Positions 1 through 9,541 of a DNA stretch of 47,479 bases are shown here, piece after piece (positions within the stretch are counted from its first letter, which is position 1; the number at the start of each line of letters is the position of its first letter). A program made the position numbers and the translations under genes. Source of the stretch: a virus; IMG/VR virus record IMGVR_UViG_3300018080_008428, positions 1 to 47,479 of that record; one strand, written 5' to 3'. Below the pieces are notes generated by a model. It was not told the DNA's origin and did not search any database. It saw nothing but the letters and a program-made list of their open reading frames with translations.

Positions 1-513
1 TCAAATATTTGATAAATGTAGATTAAACTCTGTGATTGTATTTTGTGTCAAATTAATGATTTGCTTAATACGAAATCCATGATAAGAAAGAGATACTGGT
101 TCTAATATAATTGCAGGTAAATCACTTTTTTCCAGGAAAAAGTTGTGCCGATACCCTGCCTCTTTGGTGTTATAAATTTCGCAGGGAGCGTACTGACGCA
201 AAATCTGTTGTAAGGTGTAGGCAAACCCATAACTACGGACAGATTTATGCTGATACGTGATAGATGCGAAATTACGACTACTGGTATCACTAAATGACAA
301 GTTCAGGTCAACTGCACAATCATATTCATTTTTGTGTTGTTGTATAAACTTAACTTTCTCTACGATGAAGTCTGTGTAGGCAAGATCATACCCTTGAAAT
401 AAATCTAAATCAAGGTTCTGGAGAACAGTTCGAGCAAGGCGATGCTCCGTCCAGTCTTGACGGGCATTGCCCTGCTCGATCTCTGAATGTCCGGCGAAAT
501 ATAACGCCTTCAT
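1..513 (-). CDS. amidase_3-fold protein with altered active site
   Basis: 170 aa, unannotated by name. The layout follows N-acetylmuramoyl-L-alanine amidases of the amidase_3 family: a GH pair at the N-terminus (H9), a Glu at the start of the first helix (E23), a hydrophobic strand VDLNLSFS at about 68-75, and a C-terminal strand LPAIILEPVSLS with a Glu at 138. Aligned by eye with the canonical phage amidase at 12905-13546, H9, E23 and E138 are kept, but the third zinc ligand (His in LHCNS) is Asn71. It is therefore either inactive, a binding protein, or uses another ligand. It lies 12 nt after the coiled-coil gene and is the last gene in the window. The family is inferred from pattern only; a de-amidating or peptidase role cannot be excluded. 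Confidence 0.6.
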   Translation of the reverse strand: MKALYFAGHSEIEQGNARQDWTEHRLARTVLQNLDLDLFQGYDLAYTDFIVEKVKFIQQHKNEYDCAVDLNLSFSDTSSRNFASITYQHKSVRSYGFAYTLQQILRQYAPCEIYNTKEAGYRHNFFLEKSDLPAIILEPVSLSYHGFRIKQIINLTQNTITEFNLHLSNI

Positions 514-525
514 AAACTGGCGTTG

Positions 526-873
526 TTAGTCTTTCTTTTCGCCATCCTTTGTGTCGGGTTGTTCAGGTTCGGACTGCTCATCCTTCGCAGGCTCAGAGGT
601 TCCCTGCTCCGATTCTGGCTCAGGCTCAAGTTGTGGATCATTTACCATGTCCGGAAACTTCTCCCGGGCTTCCTGCACGATCTCTTCACGTTCTCGATGC
701 AAATTGTCGAGTTGCATCTTCGCCGCTTCGATCCGTTGAGTTACAAGATCATACTTCAACTGGATGTTCTCACGTGCCAACTGATCGTTTTTCGACAGCA
801 GCTTCTCAGTCTGCTTTTCCCGAATATCAGTAATCTTTGGGTTCTCAGGTGCATTATCCTGCCTTTTGCTCAT
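526..873 (-). CDS. small acidic coiled-coil protein
   Basis: 115 aa from the ATG at 873, which has a GGAGG box 4 nt upstream; a longer in-frame reading exists but lacks a binding site and overlaps the promoter region. Residues about 20-75 (EKQTEKLLSKNDQLAREN and following) form a long charged helix with heptad-like spacing. The last 35 residues are Glu/Asp/Pro rich and end in GEKKD. There is no signal peptide or membrane segment. The gene has its own late-type promoter (917-945) and is followed 12 nt later by the altered amidase, so the two may work together. No family is recognised; a scaffold, regulator or structural accessory are all possible. Confidence 0.65.
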   Translation of the reverse strand: MSKRQDNAPENPKITDIREKQTEKLLSKNDQLARENIQLKYDLVTQRIEAAKMQLDNLHREREEIVQEAREKFPDMVNDPQLEPEPESEQGTSEPAKDEQSEPEQPDTKDGEKKD

Positions 874-916
874 GTCGCCTCCACTGTGTTTAGATTTACT
901 GTTAATGCAATATACT

Positions 917-945
917 TTATAATAAAAGCACAAACAACAAAAAAA
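917..945 (-). promoter_or_regulatory. late-type promoter of the left-end gene pair
   Basis: On the minus strand TTTTTT (940-945) is separated by 17 nt from TTATAA (917-922), the latter inside TGCTTTTATTATAA. The same A/T tract, spacing and box occur at 15.85, 23.55, 29.02, 30.63 and 36.10 kb. It sits between the nucleotidyltransferase stop and the coiled-coil gene. Confidence 0.5.
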
Positions 946-947
946 CA

Positions 948-1403
948 TTATTTACGGTATAACGGATACATATCCGGATTGCTTTCAATGACCGTAACGA
1001 TTTTATGAATAGTATCAGCATCCACAGGCTCCCCCTCAACTGCATTTTCCAGTGTATGTGTCCGAAGATTATATCTTGGCAAACTATCTACTTCTGGCGT
1101 TAATAATTCCCGGCGAACCAATAAAAAATCTATTCCACCATTCTGGAGTCGCTTTTGGTAAAATCCCACTCTGACCTTGCCAGCCAGTGCTTCAAAATCT
1201 TCAACTTGCTCCCCATCCACTACAATCAAAATATCTAAATCCGTCGGCTGTACAGGACGAAGAAACAAATATGATCCCACAATAAAGTAGTCAGCAATTG
1301 TGAGCACTGGATCAATTTGATCTAATACTTTTGGAATTTTATACCGTAAACAAAACGGAATTTTTGTGTAGTAATCTTGTGAGTTAGTTCGGAATTTTGC
1401 CAT
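948..1403 (-). CDS. minimal nucleotidyltransferase (pol-beta superfamily)
   Basis: 151 aa. The core signature of stand-alone (MNT-like) nucleotidyltransferases is visible: GS at 43-44 after a hydrophobic strand, then DLDILIVV with D55 and D57 as the metal-binding pair, and a third acidic residue in GGIDFLLV (D92). Family knowledge: such enzymes transfer a nucleotide to a small molecule, RNA or protein. Its substrate cannot be inferred. It follows the last fibre gene with a TAATG stop/start overlap, so it is translated with the fibre genes. That position suggests modification of fibre or host surface, or a lysogenic-conversion gene. No HEPN partner was seen beside it, although such partners are common for MNT antitoxins. 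Confidence 0.7.
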   Translation of the reverse strand: MAKFRTNSQDYYTKIPFCLRYKIPKVLDQIDPVLTIADYFIVGSYLFLRPVQPTDLDILIVVDGEQVEDFEALAGKVRVGFYQKRLQNGGIDFLLVRRELLTPEVDSLPRYNLRTHTLENAVEGEPVDADTIHKIVTVIESNPDMYPLYRK

Positions 1404-4015
1404 TATATTTTCTCCATATAAAATCGTGTGCCTGCTCCAGACACATTCACATTTGTCGATCCGGAATACACTTCCGCTTCCACCGTGATATAATCATTTG
1501 CGGCACAGGAGACTATCAATGTGGCGCTGGCTGTATTATACCCTTCAGTTACTTCTCGGTTATACATCCATCCATACCCTCCTGTAAGTGTTGACCCATT
1601 TTTTAGAATACGAAACCGAGACTGTGTTCGAGTCGTGGTTGAGTATTGATAGGATGTGACATCGACCGTGATTTTATAATCGCCCGACGCATTAACATAG
1701 ATACGAGTCCCGGCACTACTATCCCATGTAAATGCTGCATCATTTCTCTTTGCTGTATCCCACGGTAATTCAACCCACGACGTAGACAATGGTATATTTG
1801 CCCCCATTGTCAGACTAATATACCCGTCCGAAAACTCTTTCCAACCATCAGCCTTGATATCTCCGCCATCGGTGAAATCGACAATCTGTGAACCGCCCTG
1901 ATAAAACCTATGGGCTGCAACCGATCCTCCATTCGAGTGGTACTCTATTCTACCACTACCAATTCCGATTTTGTATGTACCACCGTATAAATCGAGTTTC
2001 GTTCCGGTCGTATTCGAGAAATCAATCTCTCCCCACCCAGTTGTACTCTTTGCTGCTGATTGCGCTTCGCTGTCTGTATAACGACTATGATGTGCACTGG
2101 CACTGTTTTGATGATCATACGCCCAATTAGATGAGATAGATTGCGTTGTTACACCATTTACAGGTGAATCATCAATTCCACGCCACGTATTTGTATCATT
2201 ACAGGAGATTGTGACGGTAGTGCTTCCTGTACTATTGGATTGGCTAACACTTACATCGCCGCCACCCTGAATCGTAACGACATCACCGCTTCCAACACCC
2301 AATGTACTACCTGCACTTAATGTCCATGAACCATAATTGTCGTAACTATGTGAGTGGGATGCAGACGCAAAATCACTAATCTTTTTTCCGGAACTCCGCA
2401 TGTATCCTTGACCATCTGATTCCAATAAATAATCAGCAGCAATTTGATGGAATCCCATATAATTATGCGTATGCCCGGTATTAGACTTTCCGCTTAACAG
2501 ATTATCCACTTCTGTTTCAGTGTAATAGCGTCCATCGTGGGTATGCCCCGTACCTGACTTATCGCCCAACGCTGCCGAAAGCCAGCCATTAGCAGATGTC
2601 CAGAGATCCCCACTCGTTTTCAAAAGCATAAGCCGATCACCAGACGCATTTCCACCGTACATCCAAACAAAGGGATAACCACCTACACCAGTTGAATATT
2701 CCGTTGTCCCATCTGTCCGGAACGCCATCTGTCGGCTGTTGCCGTAGAGTTTGACATTGGCGTTGTCTCCATTATCCCGGAGCCACGAATTATTCACATT
2801 GTAGGTGTGGTTATGGCCCGATGTGGCAGCCCCGATGTTTGCAGGCGTAAGACTTCGTGTGGAGATGCCAGTCACGTGTCCGGCACTATTTACAGCAATT
2901 CCACTAACAACATCATCACCGGATAAATTCGATACAGAGTTCCCACCATCAGACGGGTGTGAGTAGTTATTGTAATTAGAGGACACCCAAGAACGAGTGG
3001 CGATAGTGCCTGTGTCAACCGAAAATGTTACAGGCGTAGAATCTTTCCCTTTTCCGCCAGAGATATTGATTCCAGTACCAGCACCAACATTTGCTGCATC
3101 CAAAACAGCATAATAAGTATCTCCTGACTGAAATCCGTCTTGCTGTGTCCGTCCAATAAGTAACCCCATTGAACTATCGAACAAGAGCCGTCCATCCGAA
3201 AGCGAGTAAGTATCTGCTTCATTGTTTTCAAATCCAACATAATCAAGACTGGACTTGATCGCACCACGGGCATCTCCGTCGGTGTATTTGGTGTGGTGAG
3301 CAGAGGCATTATTCGCATGATCGTATGCCCAGTTGGATGAAATAGATTCCCCGGTCACTCCATTTGAAGGACTATCATCCACAGGACGCCACGTATTCGT
3401 GTTGGTATCTGTGCAAGAGATAGTAACTGTCCCACCACTTTGACTTACGGAGACATCCCCACCGCCCTGTATCGTTACAACACCACCGCTACCTATTCCA
3501 GTTGCACTTCCCGCATTGAGCGTCCATGATCCGTAATTATCATAATTATGCGTATGTCCAGTGTTTGACTTTCCGGCAAGCTTCGTATCAATTTCAGATT
3601 CAGTATAGTATCTACCGTCGTGAGTATGACCCGTATTTGATTTCTCCGAAAGTTCATTGTTGATTTTATACGCACTCCACAAATCTGTGTCAGCCGTCCC
3701 TGAATCATTGACAGCGCCACCAATCACATTGAGCGCATCCGAATCATCGTAATAATTATTCGATGTCCAGGGTGTCGATCCGTTGTCCAGTTTGCCAGCA
3801 CGGAGATTATTTACCTCTGTTTGGGTAAAATCATCAGCAGCAATGACCGATGTATAAGCAATAGACGGCTTATTTGAGAAGTTGTTATAGTCAAGATAGT
3901 AACTCCCTTGCTGTCCATCTAAAAGGTCTGCATCCAGCCCTGAGCCGGCACCATGATTGCCAGCGTGCCAGATTGTATGTCCGCCTACCGTTGAACCACT
4001 ACGTAACTGTGCCAT
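1403..4015 (-). CDS. tail fibre with repeated GHTH/YYTESE motifs and C1q-like tip
   Basis: 870 aa. The N-terminus (IWHAGNHGAGSGLDADLLDG) is a motif common in phage fibres. The middle carries several SNTGHTHDGRYYTESEID-type repeats, and a longer unit (DNYGSWTL ... GVVTIQGGGDVSVSQS ... SSNWAYDH) occurs twice, near residues 165-240 and 555-640. The last 130 residues, ending TRFYMEKI, look like a C1q/TNF-like jelly roll (alternating strands, GDYKITVDV). Such tips normally mediate receptor contact, so host binding is the likely role. Start ATG overlaps the upstream stop as TAATG. Its own stop overlaps the nucleotidyltransferase start. The repeat-rich build favours recombination with the upstream fibre gene at 6372-9521. 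Confidence 0.8.
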   Translation of the reverse strand: MAQLRSGSTVGGHTIWHAGNHGAGSGLDADLLDGQQGSYYLDYNNFSNKPSIAYTSVIAADDFTQTEVNNLRAGKLDNGSTPWTSNNYYDDSDALNVIGGAVNDSGTADTDLWSAYKINNELSEKSNTGHTHDGRYYTESEIDTKLAGKSNTGHTHNYDNYGSWTLNAGSATGIGSGGVVTIQGGGDVSVSQSGGTVTISCTDTNTNTWRPVDDSPSNGVTGESISSNWAYDHANNASAHHTKYTDGDARGAIKSSLDYVGFENNEADTYSLSDGRLLFDSSMGLLIGRTQQDGFQSGDTYYAVLDAANVGAGTGINISGGKGKDSTPVTFSVDTGTIATRSWVSSNYNNYSHPSDGGNSVSNLSGDDVVSGIAVNSAGHVTGISTRSLTPANIGAATSGHNHTYNVNNSWLRDNGDNANVKLYGNSRQMAFRTDGTTEYSTGVGGYPFVWMYGGNASGDRLMLLKTSGDLWTSANGWLSAALGDKSGTGHTHDGRYYTETEVDNLLSGKSNTGHTHNYMGFHQIAADYLLESDGQGYMRSSGKKISDFASASHSHSYDNYGSWTLSAGSTLGVGSGDVVTIQGGGDVSVSQSNSTGSTTVTISCNDTNTWRGIDDSPVNGVTTQSISSNWAYDHQNSASAHHSRYTDSEAQSAAKSTTGWGEIDFSNTTGTKLDLYGGTYKIGIGSGRIEYHSNGGSVAAHRFYQGGSQIVDFTDGGDIKADGWKEFSDGYISLTMGANIPLSTSWVELPWDTAKRNDAAFTWDSSAGTRIYVNASGDYKITVDVTSYQYSTTTRTQSRFRILKNGSTLTGGYGWMYNREVTEGYNTASATLIVSCAANDYITVEAEVYSGSTNVNVSGAGTRFYMEKI

Positions 4016-6375
4016 TAGAGCGTTGCTCCTTCTTGAATTTGATCGCCTACCAACACACTTGAATTTTTCATTCTCATTGGTATCTCATTCGTTGGCAATT
4101 CCCGAACAAATATTTGTATCGTTTGAAACTCCCGTGGCGTAATCTGATATGTTCCGCCTTCCCGAAAATCATTGTTATTCATATAGTGAACGTAGTTATC
4201 AGTGTCACCGTAATAATTTCCCCAGTCGTCTTTATGGATGTAAGAGGGAACTGCTCCTAAATACATATAATCATAACTTCCAGTAGTGTAATGCACTGGC
4301 GTTGTCTTTCTCCAGCTATTCCCATACCCCCAAAACATATTCGTTTCCTGTACAAACCCTACATCTTGCACATCGTCCAGCCCGTGGAACTTCATACGGG
4401 GGCTGCTACCATCCGATTGTGCGAACAGCCACTCCATATACCATTTGATGCTGTATTTCAATTTAGCTTTTTCAGTAGTTTGGGCTGTTACTTTGTAGTC
4501 CCAGTACGGACAGTAGATCATCATTTCATCGAAAATGAGATCATCACCATTGAGGTTGAGTCGTTCCATAAAATCATATGACTCATACGACAACTGGGTA
4601 ACTAAACCATGAAAAATCATTTTCCATTTATAGTGCTCATCAAGCGTAGGCGTGATAAGGGTTCCAGTATCACGCATCGAGACACTTTTTTCCGGAATAG
4701 ACACTTTCTCGCTATCAGTTAATGCCCTGTCGTAAACAGACACGTAATGATGTATGCCATCCCACAAATCGTCATTTCCGAATCGAAGTGTATCAAGACG
4801 TGCATCTACTGGAACGGAATGATTGTGAGAGCCTTTCCATCCGTTTTGATATAACTCTAATTCGAGTTTATCACCCTCTTTTCGGAGTACCCAGTATAGC
4901 GGTACGCCCGCCTCAATTTCATAAGCCTTATGAATATGGCTTGTCGTGTAATATCCATTGCAATCAATAAATGGTGCTGAACTTGAATCATTGTGCCAAT
5001 ACCTGAAAAAATAACTTCCGCCATTTGCTTCATCGGTTACACAGAATAATGCCGACTGGTTCGTAGTGTAGGTATAAGCATCTGCGTTGGAAAATGGCGT
5101 GTGAGGCGTGAATTTGCCAACCACAGTGTAATCGCTTCCCACTGTGGGAAAGTCAAACCGTACCGATCCTTTGGAGTGTGAATTCGGAACAAACGCTGTT
5201 GGGAATCCACCTTTTTCAAATTGAATATTATCGTAATACCAGTCGTAGGAATTATTCTTATATCCGGATGAGAATCGCAGATAAGCACCACCAGCAGTTG
5301 TAATAGTAAATCTATAACATCTACGCTTCCATCCATTCTCTAAGTCTATTTCATATAAAAATTCCCGTGTCGCGGTACCGTCATTCTTCCATCCATCTTG
5401 ATACAGTATTGCACCGTTGGGTATATCCGTCCCACTATTCACCCGATAATCATAAGCCAGGCAATACTCCTCACCTACTTGGGTGTTTGCAATTCCAGAT
5501 TCCCGTATAATAAAATCAAGAGTTCGGTCATTTTTTGTCCTATCATATTGCACATGCAAAACATCTTTACGGCCAGCAGCAGCCTTGATAAATTCATGGT
5601 AACACGATTCGTAGTTTTCACCATACGTTGTTATCCCCAAACTGGAAGAACCATCACACTCCCCACCACTCTTCAAGTTTGTCGTAGAATTATTTACAGC
5701 AAGCCCACTATCGAATATAAGAGTATTAGAACCGTCAGACTCTTCAACCCATAAGCGGATATCCTTGACCCACATCTTATTTCGAGTCGTTACGGTATGG
5801 TTTGTTAAAAACATTGGTCGGACATATTCTACACCGGATTCCGGAATGTATGTACCTTGATATACCTTCCAATTAGTAGGTGGATTAGTGTTTGCGACCA
5901 CAAAATACCTGTGTCCATCATTTGAGCCAATATACGCCTTATTACCATCTTGCTGAGTAATCCCACAATACAAATCATCGTCCCCGTCTGCCCCTTCACT
6001 TTTTCCAGTACAGGTCATGTGATACGTCCGCCCGGGCTGCACCTTGATATACCCGTTAAACTCCCAATAACTATACGAACTTGCATCATGCAGTAACGAA
6101 TCTTCGGTAGAATCATAAGTTAATGACCCGCTACCTGCTCTACCCCTACTCCAATTAGCAGGATCGTTAGCATACCCACCAACAGGTGTTATTAAATCAA
6201 TACCAGTGTAAAGTGGATCGGTCGGTGTAATTCCGTTAATCGGATCAACAACACCACCTTTGCCGTCAAATGGAAAGTGAGCGTACAGCCCATCTTGAAT
6301 CACAGGAAGTCGCTCATTGACCTCATCAACCAATAATAACTCTTCAGTATTTTTTAATCGTGCTACGGTCGTCAT
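4015..6375 (-). CDS. adhesin with LamG- and carbohydrate-binding-like domains
   Basis: 786 aa. After a short N-terminus, DGLYAHFPFDGKGGVVD begins a LamG-like unit that appears interrupted by two carbohydrate-binding (CBM_4_9-like) units; the segment WYYDNIQFEKGGFPTAF is a typical end of such a domain. A second LamG-like part ends with HHYVSVYDRALTDSEKVS near residue 555. The last 200 residues (rich in Trp, Tyr and Asn) are not recognised. Concanavalin-like and CBM folds bind glycans, so recognition of capsule or LPS sugars is likely. ATGA overlap with the upstream fibre and TAATG overlap with the downstream fibre show a single translationally coupled adhesion operon. Confidence 0.7.
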   Translation of the reverse strand: MTTVARLKNTEELLLVDEVNERLPVIQDGLYAHFPFDGKGGVVDPINGITPTDPLYTGIDLITPVGGYANDPANWSRGRAGSGSLTYDSTEDSLLHDASSYSYWEFNGYIKVQPGRTYHMTCTGKSEGADGDDDLYCGITQQDGNKAYIGSNDGHRYFVVANTNPPTNWKVYQGTYIPESGVEYVRPMFLTNHTVTTRNKMWVKDIRLWVEESDGSNTLIFDSGLAVNNSTTNLKSGGECDGSSSLGITTYGENYESCYHEFIKAAAGRKDVLHVQYDRTKNDRTLDFIIRESGIANTQVGEEYCLAYDYRVNSGTDIPNGAILYQDGWKNDGTATREFLYEIDLENGWKRRCYRFTITTAGGAYLRFSSGYKNNSYDWYYDNIQFEKGGFPTAFVPNSHSKGSVRFDFPTVGSDYTVVGKFTPHTPFSNADAYTYTTNQSALFCVTDEANGGSYFFRYWHNDSSSAPFIDCNGYYTTSHIHKAYEIEAGVPLYWVLRKEGDKLELELYQNGWKGSHNHSVPVDARLDTLRFGNDDLWDGIHHYVSVYDRALTDSEKVSIPEKSVSMRDTGTLITPTLDEHYKWKMIFHGLVTQLSYESYDFMERLNLNGDDLIFDEMMIYCPYWDYKVTAQTTEKAKLKYSIKWYMEWLFAQSDGSSPRMKFHGLDDVQDVGFVQETNMFWGYGNSWRKTTPVHYTTGSYDYMYLGAVPSYIHKDDWGNYYGDTDNYVHYMNNNDFREGGTYQITPREFQTIQIFVRELPTNEIPMRMKNSSVLVGDQIQEGATL

Positions 6376-9300
6376 ACCACTACGAAATCCAATGAGTTTT
6401 CAGTTGAATTATACACGATCTGGAAATTCCCGAACACGGCTTTATTTCCGCCAAAATCCAAGTCGCCCGTCATAGTGTCTCCTGATTCTTTTACATAGCG
6501 TGAATCATGTGTATGTCCGGCATTTGCGTAATTGGAATCGCTCTGTGATTTAGTGTAGTATCTACCATCATGGTTATGTCCTGAAGATGCAAAATCGCTC
6601 GGTGAATTTCCCTGCCATGTGCTTTTATAGTCACCGCCACTATCAATAAGCACAGCACCGTTAATGCCTACTGAGTAATCAAAGTCGAGTGTCCGGGCAA
6701 AGATACTACCAAAGCGTGATGTTCCTCCGCCGATATTAACCTGATCGCCAGTTGGTAATAAATCGCCCGTAAGAGTTCCACCACTAAGCGGTAAATAGGA
6801 ATGAGTGTGTCCTGTATTCGATTTACCAGCGAGTTTAGTATCTATTTCTGATTCCGTGTAATACCTGCCATCGTGGGTATGTCCAGTGTTAGATTTATTA
6901 GATAACTCATTATTTATCTTGTAGGCACTCCATAAATAAGTGTCTTGTGTGCTGGAGTCGTTTATCGTACCACCAACGGCAGAAATAGCCTCAGAATCGG
7001 TATATCGGGAGTGCAGATCGGTTATGTCGGCTTCGGTATGTGAATGACCAGTATTCGATTTACTATTAAGTTTTGTATCGACTTCGCTTTCTGTGTAATA
7101 TCGTCCGTCGTGATTGTGGCTATCATCAATTTTAATAACATTATTAGCATCATCGTGCGTAATTGAAACGTTACCACTGCCGCTCAGAGCAGCAGCGACA
7201 ACATCTCTCACCTCTTCATCTGTATAACGGGAATGATGAGCATCCGAATCACTCTGGTGATTAGCAGCCCAATTGGAGGAAATAGAGGTAGTCGTATGAC
7301 CGCCGATAGGCGAACCATCAATTGGTCGCCACGTGTTTGAGGCTGCTTCCGTTCCTATACGCTCAATGATAAATTCGCAATCTGAACCAACGATATATTG
7401 CGTTCCATCTTCGTTGTGTGCGTAGTTCCATATCTCTATTGTATCGTTCGCAGAGAGACTCAGTACGGTATAGACACTATTATTTGAATACTTGCCGTAT
7501 GATGAACCTCTGTCGTAATCAGCCGTCCTTGTGGACGTAATTTCAACCCCGTTAACCTTGATATAGGTAATTGGGGTATTTCGTGCGCTCCCAGTAGTAT
7601 TCTCGTACATCATATTGGCATATATTTTATATACGCCAGCAGTATCAACGGTTACTGTACCAGTATTCGTAGAGGTTGAATGCGTATAAACATCAGAATC
7701 AATGTACTCCTGCTGATTCCATGAGACGGCGAACGCATTAGATGAACCCTGCACCATTCCTGCGGTAGTGGTGGTTGTTAGGTGAATACGCTTAACCGCA
7801 ACGGAGTCAACATCGAGTGCAGAACCATTCCAAGTCATGCCTGAGCCAGCAAGACTACCTGGGCTTGAAGATCCCTTCCATAGGCCCAGATAATCGCCAG
7901 AGGATGTAATTAATTGCGATGTCCCCTGATCTATCCTCCCGCTACGATGAAATGCTAGAAACTCGTTTCCGAGATTTTTAAAAATGAGTTTACCGCCGGA
8001 ATCACCATTCAACCCATCATACATCATTTCAAGATGGATATTGGAACCAGCGTTCTCTGAAAACTGAATCCCGCCAACATCAGACTTATTCGTATTCGTA
8101 TTAAAGAACCGTAAGCGCTTTCCATTGTCCCCATCATGGAAAGTAAGGTTGCCAGTCATGGTATCGCCGGATTCGTTCACATAGGCGTGGGCATGACCAG
8201 TATTAGATTTTCCGCTAAGTGCATTATCTACCTCAGTTTGTGTATAATACCGTGAATCGTGAGTATGGGACTTTACCGCAAACCCATCATCAACTTCTGA
8301 TTGCAAGTAGTATCGAGAATCGTGATTATGCCCAGCCTGAGCAACCCCAGTAACGGCAATTGCTAATTGTCCTTGTTGTGCTTCACTGAGATCAATATTG
8401 CTCCCGCCAACCAAATTAAGATAGCCACCACTCCCAACTTGCGGTAATGAGGAAAAATTAACAGCATCATTACTATATCTTGGTGTCCAGCCACCATAAT
8501 TATCGTAGGAATGAGTATGCCCGGTATCAGCCTTCCCTGATAAAAGAGTATCAACCTCTGATTCAGTATAATACCTGCTATCGTGATTATGGGAATCACC
8601 AGCCATATCTCCCCAATATACCTGACCTTGCCCATCTGTAACTAAAATTTGATTGGCATTTCCATCGCCCACCGGCAATGAATAGCTGCCTCCAATAACC
8701 CCAGTATCAATCGTGACTTCCTGCATGAGCCGGATACCTGCAAGTGTCTGCATATCTGACATCCGGAGTATCTCCCGCCCGTCCGATCCAAAAAACCGAT
8801 ATAAATCGGTGTTTTGATGGTAATTCAGATAAAACTGCATGTGTCCCGGAACGGTGGTGTTTGGATCACGTGGTGTACTATCAGCCCACTGAAAAGCAGC
8901 AGCCCTTATTCCGCCTGAATCAATAAATTCTAATGCATCAGTTGTGCCATTTAACTGGACATTCATACCAGAACTGGATGTCCTGATTATCCCGCCCTCA
9001 ATAATAGTTGAATCCGCTAACGAATGAGTGCCGGTAATAACACCAGATGAATCTAATCCGGTCCTTGCTCTGGTTGCACCCTCCTTAATATTCGCAGTAG
9101 CCTCAGATTCGATTGTTCCGGCAAAATCACCCTCAGAGGATAAACCACGATTTGTAATTTCCGTCTTAGCATTGGATTCAGCCGTATTAGCTTTCGACTG
9201 TGCTCCGGATGTCGTTTCAATCGTTTTACTACCGTCATCTGTAACAGAAATGTTTGTGCTGACACTCCAGCCAGATACACTCCCCTCAAATACTGTCTGA

Positions 9301-9521
9301 ACGTGCAAAGAATAAGTGTTTGAGGTGTCTGATACTACATCATATAGGATATACTGGACTGGTGAGGAAAACGGATCCGCAGCCTCTACAAAAGCAGACT
9401 GTATTGCCTCTGTTTTGGGATCATTGCCAGAAAGGGTAATCGCTACATTAAAGCCTTTGAGATTGGTCGTACTTCCGGTGTATTCCCAACTAAATGTTAT
9501 ATCTTTAAGGGTGCGTGCCAT
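6372..9521 (-). CDS. long tail fibre with incomplete N-terminal FN3 domain
   Basis: 1049 aa. The N-terminus (MARTLKDITFSWEYTG) begins directly at what should be strand B of a fibronectin-III domain; strand A is missing and a candidate is at the C-terminus of the preceding protein (9542-11470). Next comes the GAQSKANTAESNAKTEITNRGL-like module also found in that protein. A C1q-like domain lies around residues 570-720, and at least five GHTHDGRYYTESEVD-type repeats are spread through the middle and C-terminal half. The C-terminus ends NSLDFVVV. Probably a trimeric receptor-binding fibre, assembled onto the proteins encoded just before it. The start has only a weak AGAGG about 14 nt upstream. 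Confidence 0.75.
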   Translation of the reverse strand: MARTLKDITFSWEYTGSTTNLKGFNVAITLSGNDPKTEAIQSAFVEAADPFSSPVQYILYDVVSDTSNTYSLHVQTVFEGSVSGWSVSTNISVTDDGSKTIETTSGAQSKANTAESNAKTEITNRGLSSEGDFAGTIESEATANIKEGATRARTGLDSSGVITGTHSLADSTIIEGGIIRTSSSGMNVQLNGTTDALEFIDSGGIRAAAFQWADSTPRDPNTTVPGHMQFYLNYHQNTDLYRFFGSDGREILRMSDMQTLAGIRLMQEVTIDTGVIGGSYSLPVGDGNANQILVTDGQGQVYWGDMAGDSHNHDSRYYTESEVDTLLSGKADTGHTHSYDNYGGWTPRYSNDAVNFSSLPQVGSGGYLNLVGGSNIDLSEAQQGQLAIAVTGVAQAGHNHDSRYYLQSEVDDGFAVKSHTHDSRYYTQTEVDNALSGKSNTGHAHAYVNESGDTMTGNLTFHDGDNGKRLRFFNTNTNKSDVGGIQFSENAGSNIHLEMMYDGLNGDSGGKLIFKNLGNEFLAFHRSGRIDQGTSQLITSSGDYLGLWKGSSSPGSLAGSGMTWNGSALDVDSVAVKRIHLTTTTTAGMVQGSSNAFAVSWNQQEYIDSDVYTHSTSTNTGTVTVDTAGVYKIYANMMYENTTGSARNTPITYIKVNGVEITSTRTADYDRGSSYGKYSNNSVYTVLSLSANDTIEIWNYAHNEDGTQYIVGSDCEFIIERIGTEAASNTWRPIDGSPIGGHTTTSISSNWAANHQSDSDAHHSRYTDEEVRDVVAAALSGSGNVSITHDDANNVIKIDDSHNHDGRYYTESEVDTKLNSKSNTGHSHTEADITDLHSRYTDSEAISAVGGTINDSSTQDTYLWSAYKINNELSNKSNTGHTHDGRYYTESEIDTKLAGKSNTGHTHSYLPLSGGTLTGDLLPTGDQVNIGGGTSRFGSIFARTLDFDYSVGINGAVLIDSGGDYKSTWQGNSPSDFASSGHNHDGRYYTKSQSDSNYANAGHTHDSRYVKESGDTMTGDLDFGGNKAVFGNFQIVYNSTENSLDFVVV

Positions 9522-9541
9522 TTATAGAATCAGCCTCTAAG

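Noticed and set aside
1403-9521. Possible diversity-generating retroelement target in fibre ends
   Set aside because: Repeats are codon-level fibre motifs; no reverse transcriptase or template repeat was seen in the window.
1403-9521. Regular repeats read as a CRISPR array
   Set aside because: The repeats are protein-coding GHTHDGRYYTESE units with diverged bases and uneven spacing, not identical repeats with spacers.
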